Source: an uncultured Pseudoxanthomonas sp.
GTDB taxonomy: Bacteria; Pseudomonadota; Gammaproteobacteria; Xanthomonadales; Xanthomonadaceae
Reading direction: 5' to 3'
Length of the DNA stretch: 64,000 nt
Assembly: GCF_946886695.1 (NCBI RefSeq)
Contig: NZ_CAMPJD010000016.1
Coordinates: 1-64,000 of the forward strand
Shown: one piece after another, positions 1 to 9,435 of the stretch
Position numbering within the stretch: the first letter of the stretch is position 1
Layout: every line of letters begins with the position of its first letter
Translations under genes and position numbers: made by a program
Notes under the pieces: generated by a model
What the model was told of the DNA's origin: nothing
Database searches by the model: none
What the model saw: the letters and a program-made list of their open reading frames with translations, nothing else

Positions 1-16
1 AGGATCAGGCCTTTAG

Positions 17-175
17 ACTCTTAACCCAACAGTCCGTGGAGACGGGGTAGAACCCAAGGTAAACGGCTGGCACGGAGATCCTGACCTTCATGCAATCCTA
101 GGGCTGCATGGCAAGCTAATCGAGGCTTCCCGTGAGGTCATGTACCGCCCTCGGAGTGAGTCGGGTGAGGGCTAA
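17..175 (+). pseudogene. Tail of an unrecognised cassette ORF, truncated or frameshifted
   Basis: This frame is open from 17 to a TAA at 173-175 that lies inside the first attC site, as expected for a cassette gene. The reading gives a plausible soluble peptide (…NGWHGDPDLHAI…, ending RPRSESGEG), but no start codon precedes the in-frame TAG at 14-16; the first ATG is at 140. Either the upstream frame is disrupted, or an earlier frame is joined by a frameshift, or this is chance. No family is recognised. Confidence 0.3.
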
Positions 176-229
176 CAATTCATTCAAGCCGAACCCGCTT
201 CGCGGGTCGGCTTAATTCCGGTGTTAGGC
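170..229 (+). other. attC recombination site 1
   Basis: The site is 60 bp long. It starts GGCTAAC (R''-like) and ends GTTAGGC (R'), with inner arms TCAAGCCGA and TCGGCTTAA around an AACCCGCTTCGCGGGT hairpin. This is the imperfect palindrome of a bacterial integron attC. The stop codon of the preceding ORF (173-175) is inside the site and the next ATG is 3 bases beyond it. Confidence 0.9.
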
Positions 230-232
230 CCC

Positions 233-574
233 ATGATCTTTGCTGCAGCAACCGACGAGAACACGCTATTCGTATTCGCCTCCATCGCGGAGGTAATCGC
301 ACACTGCGAGGGTATCGACGTGGAGGATGGTGGCTGGATCTTCTGGGATGACGTTGGCAACGCTCTGAGCGCGGAGTTCCTCACTCCAAATCATCGCAGT
401 AGGTTCGCTGTTGGTGGGGGTACGTATCGGCCGGCCCATGCTACCGATAAGCCCAAGCTGACGGAGTCTATTGCCGCCATCCGTCACATCGACGGCAACC
501 CGCACTTCGCAACTCTTTCTGCAGTTCAGGAGCATCTTGCAACGGCTGCTCAGGTGTCTCAGCATAGGGCCTAA
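233..574 (+). CDS. Integron cassette hypothetical protein (113 aa)
   Basis: Unrecognised 113-residue soluble protein beginning MIFAAATDENTLFVFAS. It is acidic in its N-terminal half (GIDVEDGGWIFWDDVG), with no signal peptide or membrane segment. The ATG at 233 is 3 bases after attC site 1 and the TAA (572-574) is inside attC site 2, so gene plus site 2 form one complete mobile cassette of about 400 bp. A GTG at 221 would lie inside attC and is not preferred. No convincing Shine-Dalgarno is visible, common for cassette genes that rely on read-through or an array promoter. Codon use is less GC-rich than in the core genes. Function unknown. Confidence 0.75.
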   Translation: MIFAAATDENTLFVFASIAEVIAHCEGIDVEDGGWIFWDDVGNALSAEFLTPNHRSRFAVGGGTYRPAHATDKPKLTESIAAIRHIDGNPHFATLSAVQEHLATAAQVSQHRA

Positions 575-628
575 CAATTCATTCAAGCCGAACCCGCTTC
601 GCGGGTCGGCTTAATTCTGGTGTTAGCC
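569..628 (+). other. attC recombination site 2
   Basis: The site is 60 bp long, from GCCTAAC to GTTAGCC. The interior is identical to site 1 except for one C-to-T change near the right end (CCGGTG versus CTGGTG). Such near-identity between neighbouring sites is typical of arrays built by one resident integron integrase. The TAA of the preceding cassette ORF lies in its left end. Confidence 0.9.
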
Positions 629-634
629 CCCTAA

Positions 635-1459
635 ATGAAGTCTCCGGATGATTCGCGTATGACCCGACTCTCGTTGCTCTTACTGCTTGCTTGCTCATTC
701 AGTGCAAGCGCGATTGTCATTCGAGATGACACTGATGACTCAAAGTATCGAGTCCCAGCGTCTGAGTTTTCTGCTCTGGTTGACCTGCCTGGCGAGGGGC
801 ATGGCGTACTGGTTGCCCCTCAGTGGGTTATCACCGCTGCTCATGCGGTTACTTGGCAATCTGAAATCAAGAAAGTCACGCTCAACGGGATTTCGAGGGA
901 CGTCGAACATCTCGTGATACACCCTGGATACAAGAAGCCGCCGCAAGAGCTACTTGACCAAGCCTTGGCCACCTGGGATTGGACACTCTTCAGGGTGCTG
1001 CTGTCATCTTCAGATGACATTGCACTTATAAAATTGGCACAACCCGTTATGGACATCGCTCCTGTTGCAATCAACAAGGACGACCGCGAGTTCGGCCAAA
1101 AGATCGACATCATAGGAAAAGGCGCTACAGGTAACGGAGTCACAGGGTACGAATTCAGCAGTTCCCACCGCACCGAGCTTCGTCGCGCGTACAACAAAAT
1201 TAGCAGCGCACATGGCCGTTGGCTCTGCTACATCTTTGACAAACCGTCGGATGCCCTGCCTCTTGAAGGCGGCTCAGGAAGTGGTGACAGCGGTGGGCCA
1301 GTCCTTATTCAAGCCGAGAAGGATTGGCTGTTGGCCGGGTTGACTTCGTGGTCAGATCCTCAAAGCGCTGTTAGGACACCCGGGCGGTATGGCCAGATCA
1401 GTTGCAATGTGCGCATGAGCTACTACAAAGATTGGATCGAAAGCGTTATTTCCGCGTAG
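635..1459 (+). CDS. Secreted trypsin-like serine protease carried on an integron cassette
   Basis: Peptidase S1 (chymotrypsin-fold) enzyme of 274 aa. The full catalytic triad is visible: His70 in VITAAHAV, Asp128 in DDIALIKL and Ser219 in GSGDSGGPV. A hydrophobic N-terminal stretch (LSLLLLLACSFSASA) looks like a Sec signal peptide, so the product is probably periplasmic or secreted. ATG 635 gives MKSPDDSR before the signal core; ATG 659 (MTRLSLLL) would give a more standard signal peptide and is equally possible. The gene starts 6 bases after attC site 2 and ends 11 bases before attC site 3, so it is a cassette passenger. Substrate and role are unknown. The S1 assignment is secure; the start codon is not. 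Confidence 0.85.
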   Translation: MKSPDDSRMTRLSLLLLLACSFSASAIVIRDDTDDSKYRVPASEFSALVDLPGEGHGVLVAPQWVITAAHAVTWQSEIKKVTLNGISRDVEHLVIHPGYKKPPQELLDQALATWDWTLFRVLLSSSDDIALIKLAQPVMDIAPVAINKDDREFGQKIDIIGKGATGNGVTGYEFSSSHRTELRRAYNKISSAHGRWLCYIFDKPSDALPLEGGSGSGDSGGPVLIQAEKDWLLAGLTSWSDPQSAVRTPGRYGQISCNVRMSYYKDWIESVISA

Positions 1460-1470
1460 TCGTACCCGGG

Positions 1471-1537
1471 GGCGAACAACTCGTTCAAGCCTAACCCGCT
1501 TCACGCTTCGGCTCATCGGAAGACATAAGCGTTAGAC
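1471..1537 (+). other. attC recombination site 3, degenerate
   Basis: The site is 67 bp long. It starts GGCGAACAACTCGTTCAAGC and ends GCGTTAGAC. The outer ends and the TTCAAGCC arm match sites 1 and 2, but the central palindrome is eroded (CTAACCCGCTTCACGCTTCG) and the left core has GAAC instead of TAAC. It is probably an older or divergent attC with reduced recombination activity. Confidence 0.7.
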
Positions 1538-1560
1538 CGCACAGCAAGGGGGTCGCAAAC

Positions 1561-2031
1561 TTGAGCAAATGGAACTCCGCTGCCGAGTGGCGAGAACTGT
1601 GTGATGGCTCTGCTTGTCCAATCTGCGTTCGCGGCCAGCCTCTCGACATCATCGTCGAGTTGAATGCGTCATGGCTCACCATGTCGGAACGCGCACCTAT
1701 GGTCGGGTACGTCTGCCTTGTCTCTCGCGTACATGCTGTTGATCTGCACAACCTCACCCTTACTCAATCAGCAGCATTCATGCAGGACGCGCATCGCGTC
1801 TCGTCTGCCCTGGCTACTGCCACAGGTTCCGTCAAGCTCAACTACGAGATTCATGGCAACACTCTGCCTCACCTGCACATGCACTTTTTCCCGCGGTACG
1901 CGGGCGATCCATTCGAGGGACGTGCCATCGAGCCATCTCGTATCGCCCAGCCAGTCTATGAGCGCGGGCAGTTTGCTGCACTCAAGAAGGACCTGGTTCA
2001 AGCGTTGGGTGCGGGTGCGGGTGCGGCCTAA
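1561..2031 (+). CDS. HIT-family nucleotide hydrolase/transferase, cassette-borne
   Basis: Histidine-triad protein of 156 aa. The signature HxHxH is at His104-His106-His108 (LPHLHMHFFPR) and an N-terminal CPIC pair (Cys19, Cys22) resembles the zinc site of many HIT proteins. HIT enzymes hydrolyse or transfer nucleoside monophosphates from dinucleoside polyphosphates or aminoacyl-adenylate-like substrates; the substrate here is unknown. TTG at 1561 is chosen because AAGGGGG lies 8 bases upstream and no good ATG follows. The C-terminus is a short Gly-Ala run (GAGAGAA) encoded by a GCGGGT tandem repeat. The stop TAA is inside the following half attC. A second, different HIT gene follows 55 bp downstream. 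Confidence 0.8.
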   Translation: MSKWNSAAEWRELCDGSACPICVRGQPLDIIVELNASWLTMSERAPMVGYVCLVSRVHAVDLHNLTLTQSAAFMQDAHRVSSALATATGSVKLNYEIHGNTLPHLHMHFFPRYAGDPFEGRAIEPSRIAQPVYERGQFAALKKDLVQALGAGAGAA

Positions 2032-2046
2032 GAGTTCATTCAAGCG
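2026..2046 (+). other. Half attC site (left arm only)
   Basis: The sequence GCCTAAG-AGTTCATTCAAGC repeats the left 20 bases of attC sites 1 and 2 almost exactly. The central hairpin and the GTTRRRY right end are absent, and the sequence runs directly into the leader of the next HIT gene. This looks like a deleted attC at the end of the array. Confidence 0.55.
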
Positions 2047-2086
2047 TCAGGCCATTTGGCACAGACCCGTCCGATGGGAGAGGCAG

Positions 2087-2596
2087 ATGATCGAACTTCC
2101 CTTGAGGGATCCATGCGACCTTTGCGTGGCCAGCCGCGAAGAGCAATGGAAGATCATAGACGAGAGTGAACATACCTTGACCGTGATCAATCCGTGGCAA
2201 TTCGAAGTTGGCCAGTGCTGCGTTATCACACGTCGTCATGTCGCAACGCTGCTCGATCTTTCCGACCGGGAATGCGAGGCCGTCATGATCTCGGCCAAGC
2301 GAGTCGCAGAGGCACTCGTCAAGACGTATCGACCCCTCGGAATCCTGACGTTCCAGAACAACGGGGTCTTCAGCGGGCAGGAAACGCCGCACTTCCATTT
2401 CCATGTCGTCCCCCGACAGAAGGGCAGCGATTGGGGCGTGGGTCCACCCCAACTCGCCACCTTCGATGGCGCCGGACGAGCAAGGGGTGGCTCACACGAT
2501 CCAGGCGAAGATGTACAGCGCCGGGAACGGGTCCGGGCTTCCGCAAAACAACTAGCCGAGACCGTGGAGCTGATCCGCTCGAATCTGCCGGAGTAG
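2087..2596 (+). CDS. Second HIT-family protein at the array border
   Basis: Histidine-triad protein of 169 aa with His102-His104-His106 in PHFHFHVVPR and a CDLC pair (Cys10, Cys13) near the N-terminus. It is not a duplicate of the preceding HIT gene: the sequences differ outside the motifs, and this one has the NNG…SGQ segment before the triad that is common in bacterial HIT proteins. ATG 2087 is supported by GGGAGAGG 4-11 bases upstream. Third codon positions are less GC-rich than in the core genome, especially in the last 40 codons, suggesting the same foreign origin as the cassettes. No attC follows it, so it may be a former last cassette or a resident gene fused to the array. Substrate unknown. 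Confidence 0.8.
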   Translation: MIELPLRDPCDLCVASREEQWKIIDESEHTLTVINPWQFEVGQCCVITRRHVATLLDLSDRECEAVMISAKRVAEALVKTYRPLGILTFQNNGVFSGQETPHFHFHVVPRQKGSDWGVGPPQLATFDGAGRARGGSHDPGEDVQRRERVRASAKQLAETVELIRSNLPE

Positions 2597-2700
2597 CCCG
2601 CTTGCTGCAGTGTTCGGGCTCAAGCGCCGGACAACGGCGAGCCTGGCACGGGGCCGATCGTTGACCGCCCGGCCATTCGCCTGGGCCGGCAACCTTTCGA

Positions 2701-3858
2701 TCACACAATCCGCGCGAAACGCATCCACTCACCCGTGCGCCGTGCGCCGTGCGCGAACGAGTGCGCCGGCACCCAACCCAGCCGGATCCTTGCCAGATCA
2801 TTCGACACCCATGATCGATATGCCTCGCGTACGACGCGGCCTTCGCTGGGTATCCGTACCGGCGGATGGTCGTCGGCATGCGTGGCGGCACCCCGATTCT
2901 GCAGTCGCGACTTGATCTTCAGCTTCTGCTCGGGGCTGATCCGACGGGCCACCAGCTCCTTGGTGCCCCGGATCCACTGGCCCAGCGACGGGATGGTGCC
3001 CAACTGGGCATGGAACGCCGGGGAAGCCGCCAGCCGGATGGCTGCCTTGATGCTGTCGCGCGCATTCGGCTGCTTCGCCTTCCAATAGGCTGCGATGTCT
3101 TCGAGCGCGTGGTCATGGACGGTCTTCTCGCCCTCGACCATGCCAGCGAACGTGGTGATGAAATCGCCCCACGTCATGCGGGTATCACCATTGATCAGGA
3201 ACGCCGCGCCGACCGCGTCGTCGCGTTCGATCGCCGCCATGATCGCTTCGCAGACGTCGTCGACGTACACCGCGTTGCAGAGGCCCCGGCCACCATCGAT
3301 CAGGCTGATCCGTCCCCCCCGCGCGTCCTGGACGATCGGCGTGACGAAGAAACTGTAGGGGCCGTAGACGATGGTCGGCCGAAGCACGACGGTCTCAAGC
3401 GCGCCTCGTTTGCCGGCGGCCACCACCACGGCCTCGGACGCCGCCTTGGCATCGGAGTAGGCCTCGCCCCAGCGCTGGACAGGCGCGGTGGCTTCGGTGA
3501 GCACGTCCAGCTTCGGCGACGGGCCGTGCACGGCCATCGAGCTGATGTGGACGAAGCGACGGACGCCGGCACGCGTGCAGGCATCGATCAATTGCGTGGC
3601 CTGCTTCTGGGCGCTCTCGTCATCGCCGTGGGCGAGGTTGACGACGACATCGCATCCCGCCACTGCCCGCGCAAGGCTGTCGGCATCGAGCATGTCACCG
3701 GCGACCAGCTCCGTATCCAGGCGGGCGATCCGCGCGGCGCGCGAGAAGTCGCGGACCAGCGCGCGGTATGGAAGGCGGTACTCCAGTGACAGGAGTTCGC
3801 ACAGGCGCGAACCGATGAATCCGGTGGCGCCGGTGACGAGGATCTTGTTGGGCGTCAT
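2701..3858 (-). CDS. NAD-dependent epimerase/dehydratase family protein
   Basis: Extended short-chain dehydrogenase/reductase of 385 aa. The N-terminus has the Rossmann dinucleotide motif GATGFIG (residues 10-16), then a Ser…YSDAK segment (YxxxK type) in the middle and the RPTIVYGP motif typical of nucleotide-sugar epimerases. It should act on a nucleotide-activated sugar or similar substrate, which cannot be named. The C-terminal 100 residues (from about SLGQWIRGTKELVARR) extend beyond the usual core. ATG 3858 overlaps the stop of the upstream Gfo/Idh gene by 4 bases (ATGA), so the two are co-transcribed and probably work in one sugar-modification route. A longer upstream frame exists but would read back through the neighbour. 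Confidence 0.8.
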   Translation of the reverse strand: MTPNKILVTGATGFIGSRLCELLSLEYRLPYRALVRDFSRAARIARLDTELVAGDMLDADSLARAVAGCDVVVNLAHGDDESAQKQATQLIDACTRAGVRRFVHISSMAVHGPSPKLDVLTEATAPVQRWGEAYSDAKAASEAVVVAAGKRGALETVVLRPTIVYGPYSFFVTPIVQDARGGRISLIDGGRGLCNAVYVDDVCEAIMAAIERDDAVGAAFLINGDTRMTWGDFITTFAGMVEGEKTVHDHALEDIAAYWKAKQPNARDSIKAAIRLAASPAFHAQLGTIPSLGQWIRGTKELVARRISPEQKLKIKSRLQNRGAATHADDHPPVRIPSEGRVVREAYRSWVSNDLARIRLGWVPAHSFAHGARRTGEWMRFARIV

Positions 3859-4895
3859 GCCGAAGCCCCCATCCGGGCCAGCCAGGGCTGTGCCATCGAT
3901 GTCCGCCTGGCGTACGCCGTCTCGATGACGGCAAGGGCGTGCAGCGCCGATTCTCCAGTCACGAACGGCGCGCGCCTTTCGCGGACTGCGCCGATGAAGT
4001 CGTCGAGCTGGGCACGATAATGGCTGCGCCCGTCCCACCGCTTTGCGCACGGGATCTGCATCTCCATCGAGCCACGGCGCGTGGTCCGATGGAGGGTCAG
4101 GGTGCGCGGATCCGACGTCGAAGCCTCAAGCGTGCCGCGTTCGCCCACTACCCGGATACTGCGACGCAGGCGGTGCGACCAGCTGAACTCCAGGCGCGCA
4201 GGCACCGGCCGCCCACCCATGCGCAGCATGCCGGTCAGCTTCGCATTGCTCTCGAAACCACCGAACGCGTCGTCCTCGTAGGCGATCTCCGTGAGGTCGC
4301 CGAAAAGCCACAGCACCCGATCAAGCAGATGCACGCCGCTGTCGAACAGGACGCCGCCGCCTGTCGCATTGCGGTCGAAGTAGCTGTTGCTCGCCATCGG
4401 CCAGTCGAGGGGTGCGCCGTCCTCGACGATCACTTCGCAGACCTCACCGATCTCACCGTCTTCCACCAGGTCCGCGAGCCATCTGTTGTGGGGGAAGAAC
4501 CGCATCATCAGCGCAACCGCCAGCACGCGACCGGTCCTGCGCGCGGCTTCCACCATCTTCTGCCCGTCGGCGACCGTTATCGCCAACGGCTTCTCGCACA
4601 GGACGTCGATCCCCATCTCCATCAACTGGATGGCGACGGGCGCGTGGAAGCGCGGCGGGACGGCCACGATGGCGGCGTCGACCTTGCCGGCAAGCCCGGC
4701 GAGCTCGGTGGTGATCTCCGCCTCGACACCGCCGGCGCGTGCGGCATGCGTGGCGTTGCGGCGGTCGCGGTCGCACAGGACGGTCACCTCGACCCGACGG
4801 TCCCGGGTGATGACCGGCAGATGCGCCTCGCGCGTGATCGCGCCGCATCCGACGATGCCCAGCCGTACGGGCTGGCTGGAATCAATGCTCGTCAA
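3855..4895 (-). CDS. Gfo/Idh/MocA-family oxidoreductase
   Basis: NAD(P)-dependent oxidoreductase of 346 aa. The N-terminal Rossmann domain shows LGIVGCGAITREAHLP, followed by the family EKP motif (VLCEKPLAIT) and a C-terminal alpha/beta domain with GGGVLFDSGVHLLD. Members oxidise or reduce sugars, inositols or nucleotide sugars. The start is taken as TTG 4895 because GGAGAGGG lies just upstream and this gives the usual family length; ATG 5027 would add about 44 residues without homology features. It is the first gene of a two-gene operon with the epimerase. Confidence 0.8.
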   Translation of the reverse strand: MTSIDSSQPVRLGIVGCGAITREAHLPVITRDRRVEVTVLCDRDRRNATHAARAGGVEAEITTELAGLAGKVDAAIVAVPPRFHAPVAIQLMEMGIDVLCEKPLAITVADGQKMVEAARRTGRVLAVALMMRFFPHNRWLADLVEDGEIGEVCEVIVEDGAPLDWPMASNSYFDRNATGGGVLFDSGVHLLDRVLWLFGDLTEIAYEDDAFGGFESNAKLTGMLRMGGRPVPARLEFSWSHRLRRSIRVVGERGTLEASTSDPRTLTLHRTTRRGSMEMQIPCAKRWDGRSHYRAQLDDFIGAVRERRAPFVTGESALHALAVIETAYARRTSMAQPWLARMGASA

Positions 4896-5147
4896 GGTCC
4901 CTCTCCGTGTCAGCACACTAGCAATACGTAAATTGGGCCATCGACCGGCCGCGTGGCGAACTGCGACGGTCACGCGCCCAAGCGGAGGCGTCGATCCCGC
5001 CAAGCGTGCATGTTGGTCGCTCGACATCTACGGTAGCCTTGACCCGTCGCATCAAAGAACCTGGCAGGCGTCCCACTTGCATCCGACATGCGCGTGCCCA
5101 ACCATCGCACTCCCCAGCACGTCAACCAGGCTGGACCGTTAGTGTCC

Positions 5148-5393
5148 ATGGGAAGGCTCGCGAAGTTCCGTGCCTGGCTGAATCGGGACGATGGGCGCTT
5201 TTACCAGATCGGCAATGAGTCCATCGGAGTTCTCACGACAATGGGAGGTCTCTCGATTGTTGCTTCATTGGTGCTATGGCAAGTCCATCGACATGTCGAT
5301 GTCCACTTGGCCTGGTCCATTGCCGTCGGCACCGCCGGCGTGGCATTCCTTTTCTTCGGTGCTGGCTCCAGGGGCCGCGGCGATGGCAGCTGA
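5148..5393 (+). CDS. Small two-helix membrane protein, unknown function
   Basis: 81-residue protein with a basic cytoplasmic-type start (MGRLAKFRAWLNRDD) and two hydrophobic segments (GVLTTMGGLSIVASLVLW and SIAVGTAGVAFLFFGAG). A GGAAGG follows the ATG rather than preceding it, and an in-frame ATG at 5088 is an alternative start. The family is not recognised. It lies divergent from the Gfo/Idh operon and upstream of two more small membrane proteins in the same direction. Confidence 0.5.
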   Translation: MGRLAKFRAWLNRDDGRFYQIGNESIGVLTTMGGLSIVASLVLWQVHRHVDVHLAWSIAVGTAGVAFLFFGAGSRGRGDGS

Positions 5394-5464
5394 CGTTTCC
5401 TCCGAGCCCGCATGGCTTCTGGGCACCACGTGATCCAAGCCCATACCTCTTCTGATCCCCCGCG

Positions 5465-5860
5465 ATGACACAAGACAACCCGTACCAGGCGCCAGCATCA
5501 TCCACCGCACCCGGATCGACACGTGTACCGCGCCGATGGATCGCCATCGTGCTTTCCCTCGCAGCCTTCCAGACGCTGGTGGTGGCGCTCTATGCCTCCA
5601 CGACCCTCAGCCAGCTCCGTGACGGTGGAATCAGCGTACTGACCGCCATGGCATGGGCGTCAGGCAGCGGGCTTCTGGCGACAGGGAGCCTCGTCCTCAT
5701 GTTCAGTCCACGCCTGGCGACCTGCCTGTTGTTCCTTGCGGCGGTGCTGAGCACTTTGACGTATGCGCAATGGCGTCCTACCTTCGTCTTCACCGGACTG
5801 CTGGTAGCCGTCTGCGCCGCGCTTGTCAGCTCCGTGTCCGCGCGATCCGCGAGGATCTGA
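5465..5860 (+). CDS. Small membrane protein with N-terminal NPYQAP motif
   Basis: 131-residue protein with a soluble start (MTQDNPYQAPAS) and four predicted hydrophobic helices (about residues 25-45, 55-78, 80-98 and 105-125). NPYxxP at the N-terminus is often seen in small Xanthomonadaceae membrane proteins of unknown role, in which it precedes the first helix. Codon use is normal for the genome. No function can be assigned. Confidence 0.65.
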   Translation: MTQDNPYQAPASSTAPGSTRVPRRWIAIVLSLAAFQTLVVALYASTTLSQLRDGGISVLTAMAWASGSGLLATGSLVLMFSPRLATCLLFLAAVLSTLTYAQWRPTFVFTGLLVAVCAALVSSVSARSARI

Positions 5861-5946
5861 TCGCGCATCCGAACGGGGTGGCGCGCGCATGCTTTTGCCA
5901 GAGCTTCACGGTATGTTCGGCACGCCCTTGCAAACCGGTGCACTCC

Positions 5947-6339
5947 ATGCTGATTTCCCGCAGGCAGGCCCTGATCACCGGCATGACGGCGATCGCGCTG
6001 ATCATCGCGTTGCAGGCGTTCAACAGCGTTGGCTGTTACAGGCACACGTTGCTGACGTTCGTACAGGTGGTTGGCATGTTCGTGCTGGTGCCGTTGCTTC
6101 CCGCGCTGGTCTCGCTGCTGACGGCCAATCCACTGCGGGCGGTGGGCGCGTGCCTGCTGTTCGCACCGTGGCTGGTATTGGCGTACTACACAGATTGTGT
6201 GCGGCCGTACCAGGGTGGCGGGGCGTCGATGGTCTACGTAGCGGTGCTGATGTGGGGCACGCCATGCGCGATCATCGGGGCGCTGCTCACGGGACCGGCG
6301 ATGCGCCTGCTCGGCATGTCGGTGGCGCCTCGCCGATAG
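5947..6339 (+). CDS. Hypothetical integral membrane protein (130 aa)
   Basis: The protein begins MLISRRQALITGMTAIALII and has about four hydrophobic segments, covering most of its length, with two cysteines facing short loops (GCYRH, DCVRPY). ATG 5947 gives a normal basic N-terminus before helix 1. It is convergent with the response regulator gene that ends at 6385. Unknown family. Confidence 0.6.
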   Translation: MLISRRQALITGMTAIALIIALQAFNSVGCYRHTLLTFVQVVGMFVLVPLLPALVSLLTANPLRAVGACLLFAPWLVLAYYTDCVRPYQGGGASMVYVAVLMWGTPCAIIGALLTGPAMRLLGMSVAPRR

Positions 6340-6384
6340 CCTGCGTGCACGCGGCGGTCACCGACGGCCGCACGCGCCGGCGCC

Positions 6385-7068
6385 CTACTCCGCTTCTTCC
6401 GGCGGCAACACGATGCCGTCCGGGTCCACGGCCAGACGACCGGCCGCGAGCACGGCCTGGGTGCGGTTGGTGACGTGCAGCTTGCGCAGGATGGCGGTGA
6501 CGTGCGCCTTTATGGTGGCTTCGGACACACCCAGGTCGTAGGCGATCTGCTTGTTGAGGCGGCCGGCGCCGAGCATTTGCAGCACCTTGAACTGCTGCGG
6601 GGTGAGATCGCGCAGGCGCTGCGCGGTCTCCTGTTCGTCCCGGCTGGTGGCCGGTGCATTGTGCGCTTCATCCGGCACCCAGCGCTCGCCATCGAGGACG
6701 GCGCCGATGGCCTGCCCGATGGTGTCCGAATCGGCGGACTTGGGAATGAAGCCGAGCGCGCCATGGTCGAGCGCGCGGCGCATGACCGCCGGCTCCTCGC
6801 GCGCCGACACGATGACCACCGGCAACTGCGGGTGCAGCGCGCGCAGGTGCACCAGCGCGTTGAAACCGTGCGCGCCGGGCATGTTGAGGTCCATCAGCAG
6901 CAGATCGGCATCCGGGTGCGCGTCGACGAGCACGTAGAGCGCGTCGACGCTGTCGGCTTCGTGCAGCTTCACGCCTGGCATCACGCGCTGCACGGCGCCG
7001 CGGAGCGCTTCGCGGAACAGCGGGTGGTCGTCGGCGATCAGCAGGGTGGGCATGGCGGTGCGGTCCAT
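6385..7068 (-). CDS. NarL/LuxR-type response regulator, probable regulator of acs (CrbR/ErdR-like)
   Basis: 227-aa two-component regulator. The receiver domain (about residues 7-125) has the acidic pair Asp13-Asp14, the phosphoacceptor Asp60 in LLMDLNMPG and Lys110 (IPKSA). The C-terminal LuxR-type helix-turn-helix is LTPQQFKVLQMLGAGRLNKQ…VSEATIKAHVTAIL. It lies about 100 bp downstream of acs on the same strand. In pseudomonads and vibrios a regulator of this type (CrbR, also called ErdR or AgmR) activates acs in response to a large kinase, CrbS; that role here is inferred from family and adjacency. The cognate kinase is not in the window. An ATG at 7053 (MPTLLIADD) is an alternative start. 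Confidence 0.8.
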   Translation of the reverse strand: MDRTAMPTLLIADDHPLFREALRGAVQRVMPGVKLHEADSVDALYVLVDAHPDADLLLMDLNMPGAHGFNALVHLRALHPQLPVVIVSAREEPAVMRRALDHGALGFIPKSADSDTIGQAIGAVLDGERWVPDEAHNAPATSRDEQETAQRLRDLTPQQFKVLQMLGAGRLNKQIAYDLGVSEATIKAHVTAILRKLHVTNRTQAVLAAGRLAVDPDGIVLPPEEAE

Positions 7069-7170
7069 CGTGGGGGAAGGGTAATCCGTGGGGTCCGTGC
7101 TGCACAGGTGCGGGCGTCACACGCCCGCATGCTGCTGGCCCGGCGCCTCCCCGCGACGGGCCGGTCGTAC

Positions 7171-9114
<1,944 letters not shown>

Positions 9115-9435
9115 GAGGTCCTCCCGGGACGTTCCTGTGAAGCGTCGATTTTGAAGCATGGACGAAGACCGGGCGAGGCGACGGAAGTACGTCGTGCGGT
9201 GCGTCCGGCATGTCGAGTTTGACGCATACGGTCGTGCGGCATCGCAGCATCCGACTTAGACAATGGTCGTAAAGCAGCCGCGTGCTCCCTGCGACCGATC
9301 GCCGCACCCCTTCTGTGGCAAGGGTTTGCCTGCCCGAGGGTGCGATTACGACTAATGGCGAATAGGCGCTGCCGGCGCGCAGGCGCAAGTCTCCGTCAGC
9401 CGCGCAACGCGGCCATCAACCTTTCGGGAGGGGTT
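9115..9435. other. Divergent intergenic region between acs and the porin
   Basis: 321 bp without a gene, holding the promoters of acs (leftward) and of the porin-symporter unit (rightward). A GGGAGGGG Shine-Dalgarno for the porin is at 9426-9433. No strong inverted repeat or terminator is seen. A sigma-54-like TGGCAAGGGTTTGCC at 9316-9330 has GG-to-GC spacing one base too short, so it is not annotated as a promoter. Confidence 0.6.

Larger units (their letters stand above)
1..2046 (+). mobile_element. Distal part of an integron gene-cassette array
   Basis: A run of small co-oriented ORFs is separated by attC-like sites at 170-229, 569-628 and 1471-1537, with a half-site at 2026-2046. The first two sites are 60 bp long and almost identical. 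The ORFs start within a few to about 25 bases of the preceding site, and two of the stop codons lie inside the next site, which is the classic cassette layout. Base composition is visibly less GC-rich than the chromosome to the right. The attC orientation (RYYYAAC-like end left, GTTRRRY end right) places attI and intI to the left, outside the window. Chromosomal integrons of this kind are known in Xanthomonas and relatives. The right border with the ancestral chromosome lies between 2046 and about 2700. Confidence 0.85.

Noticed and set aside
9316..9330. Sigma-54-like TGGCAAGGGTTTGCC upstream of the porin
   Set aside because: GG-to-GC spacing is 9 rather than 10 bases, which normally abolishes sigma-54 recognition.
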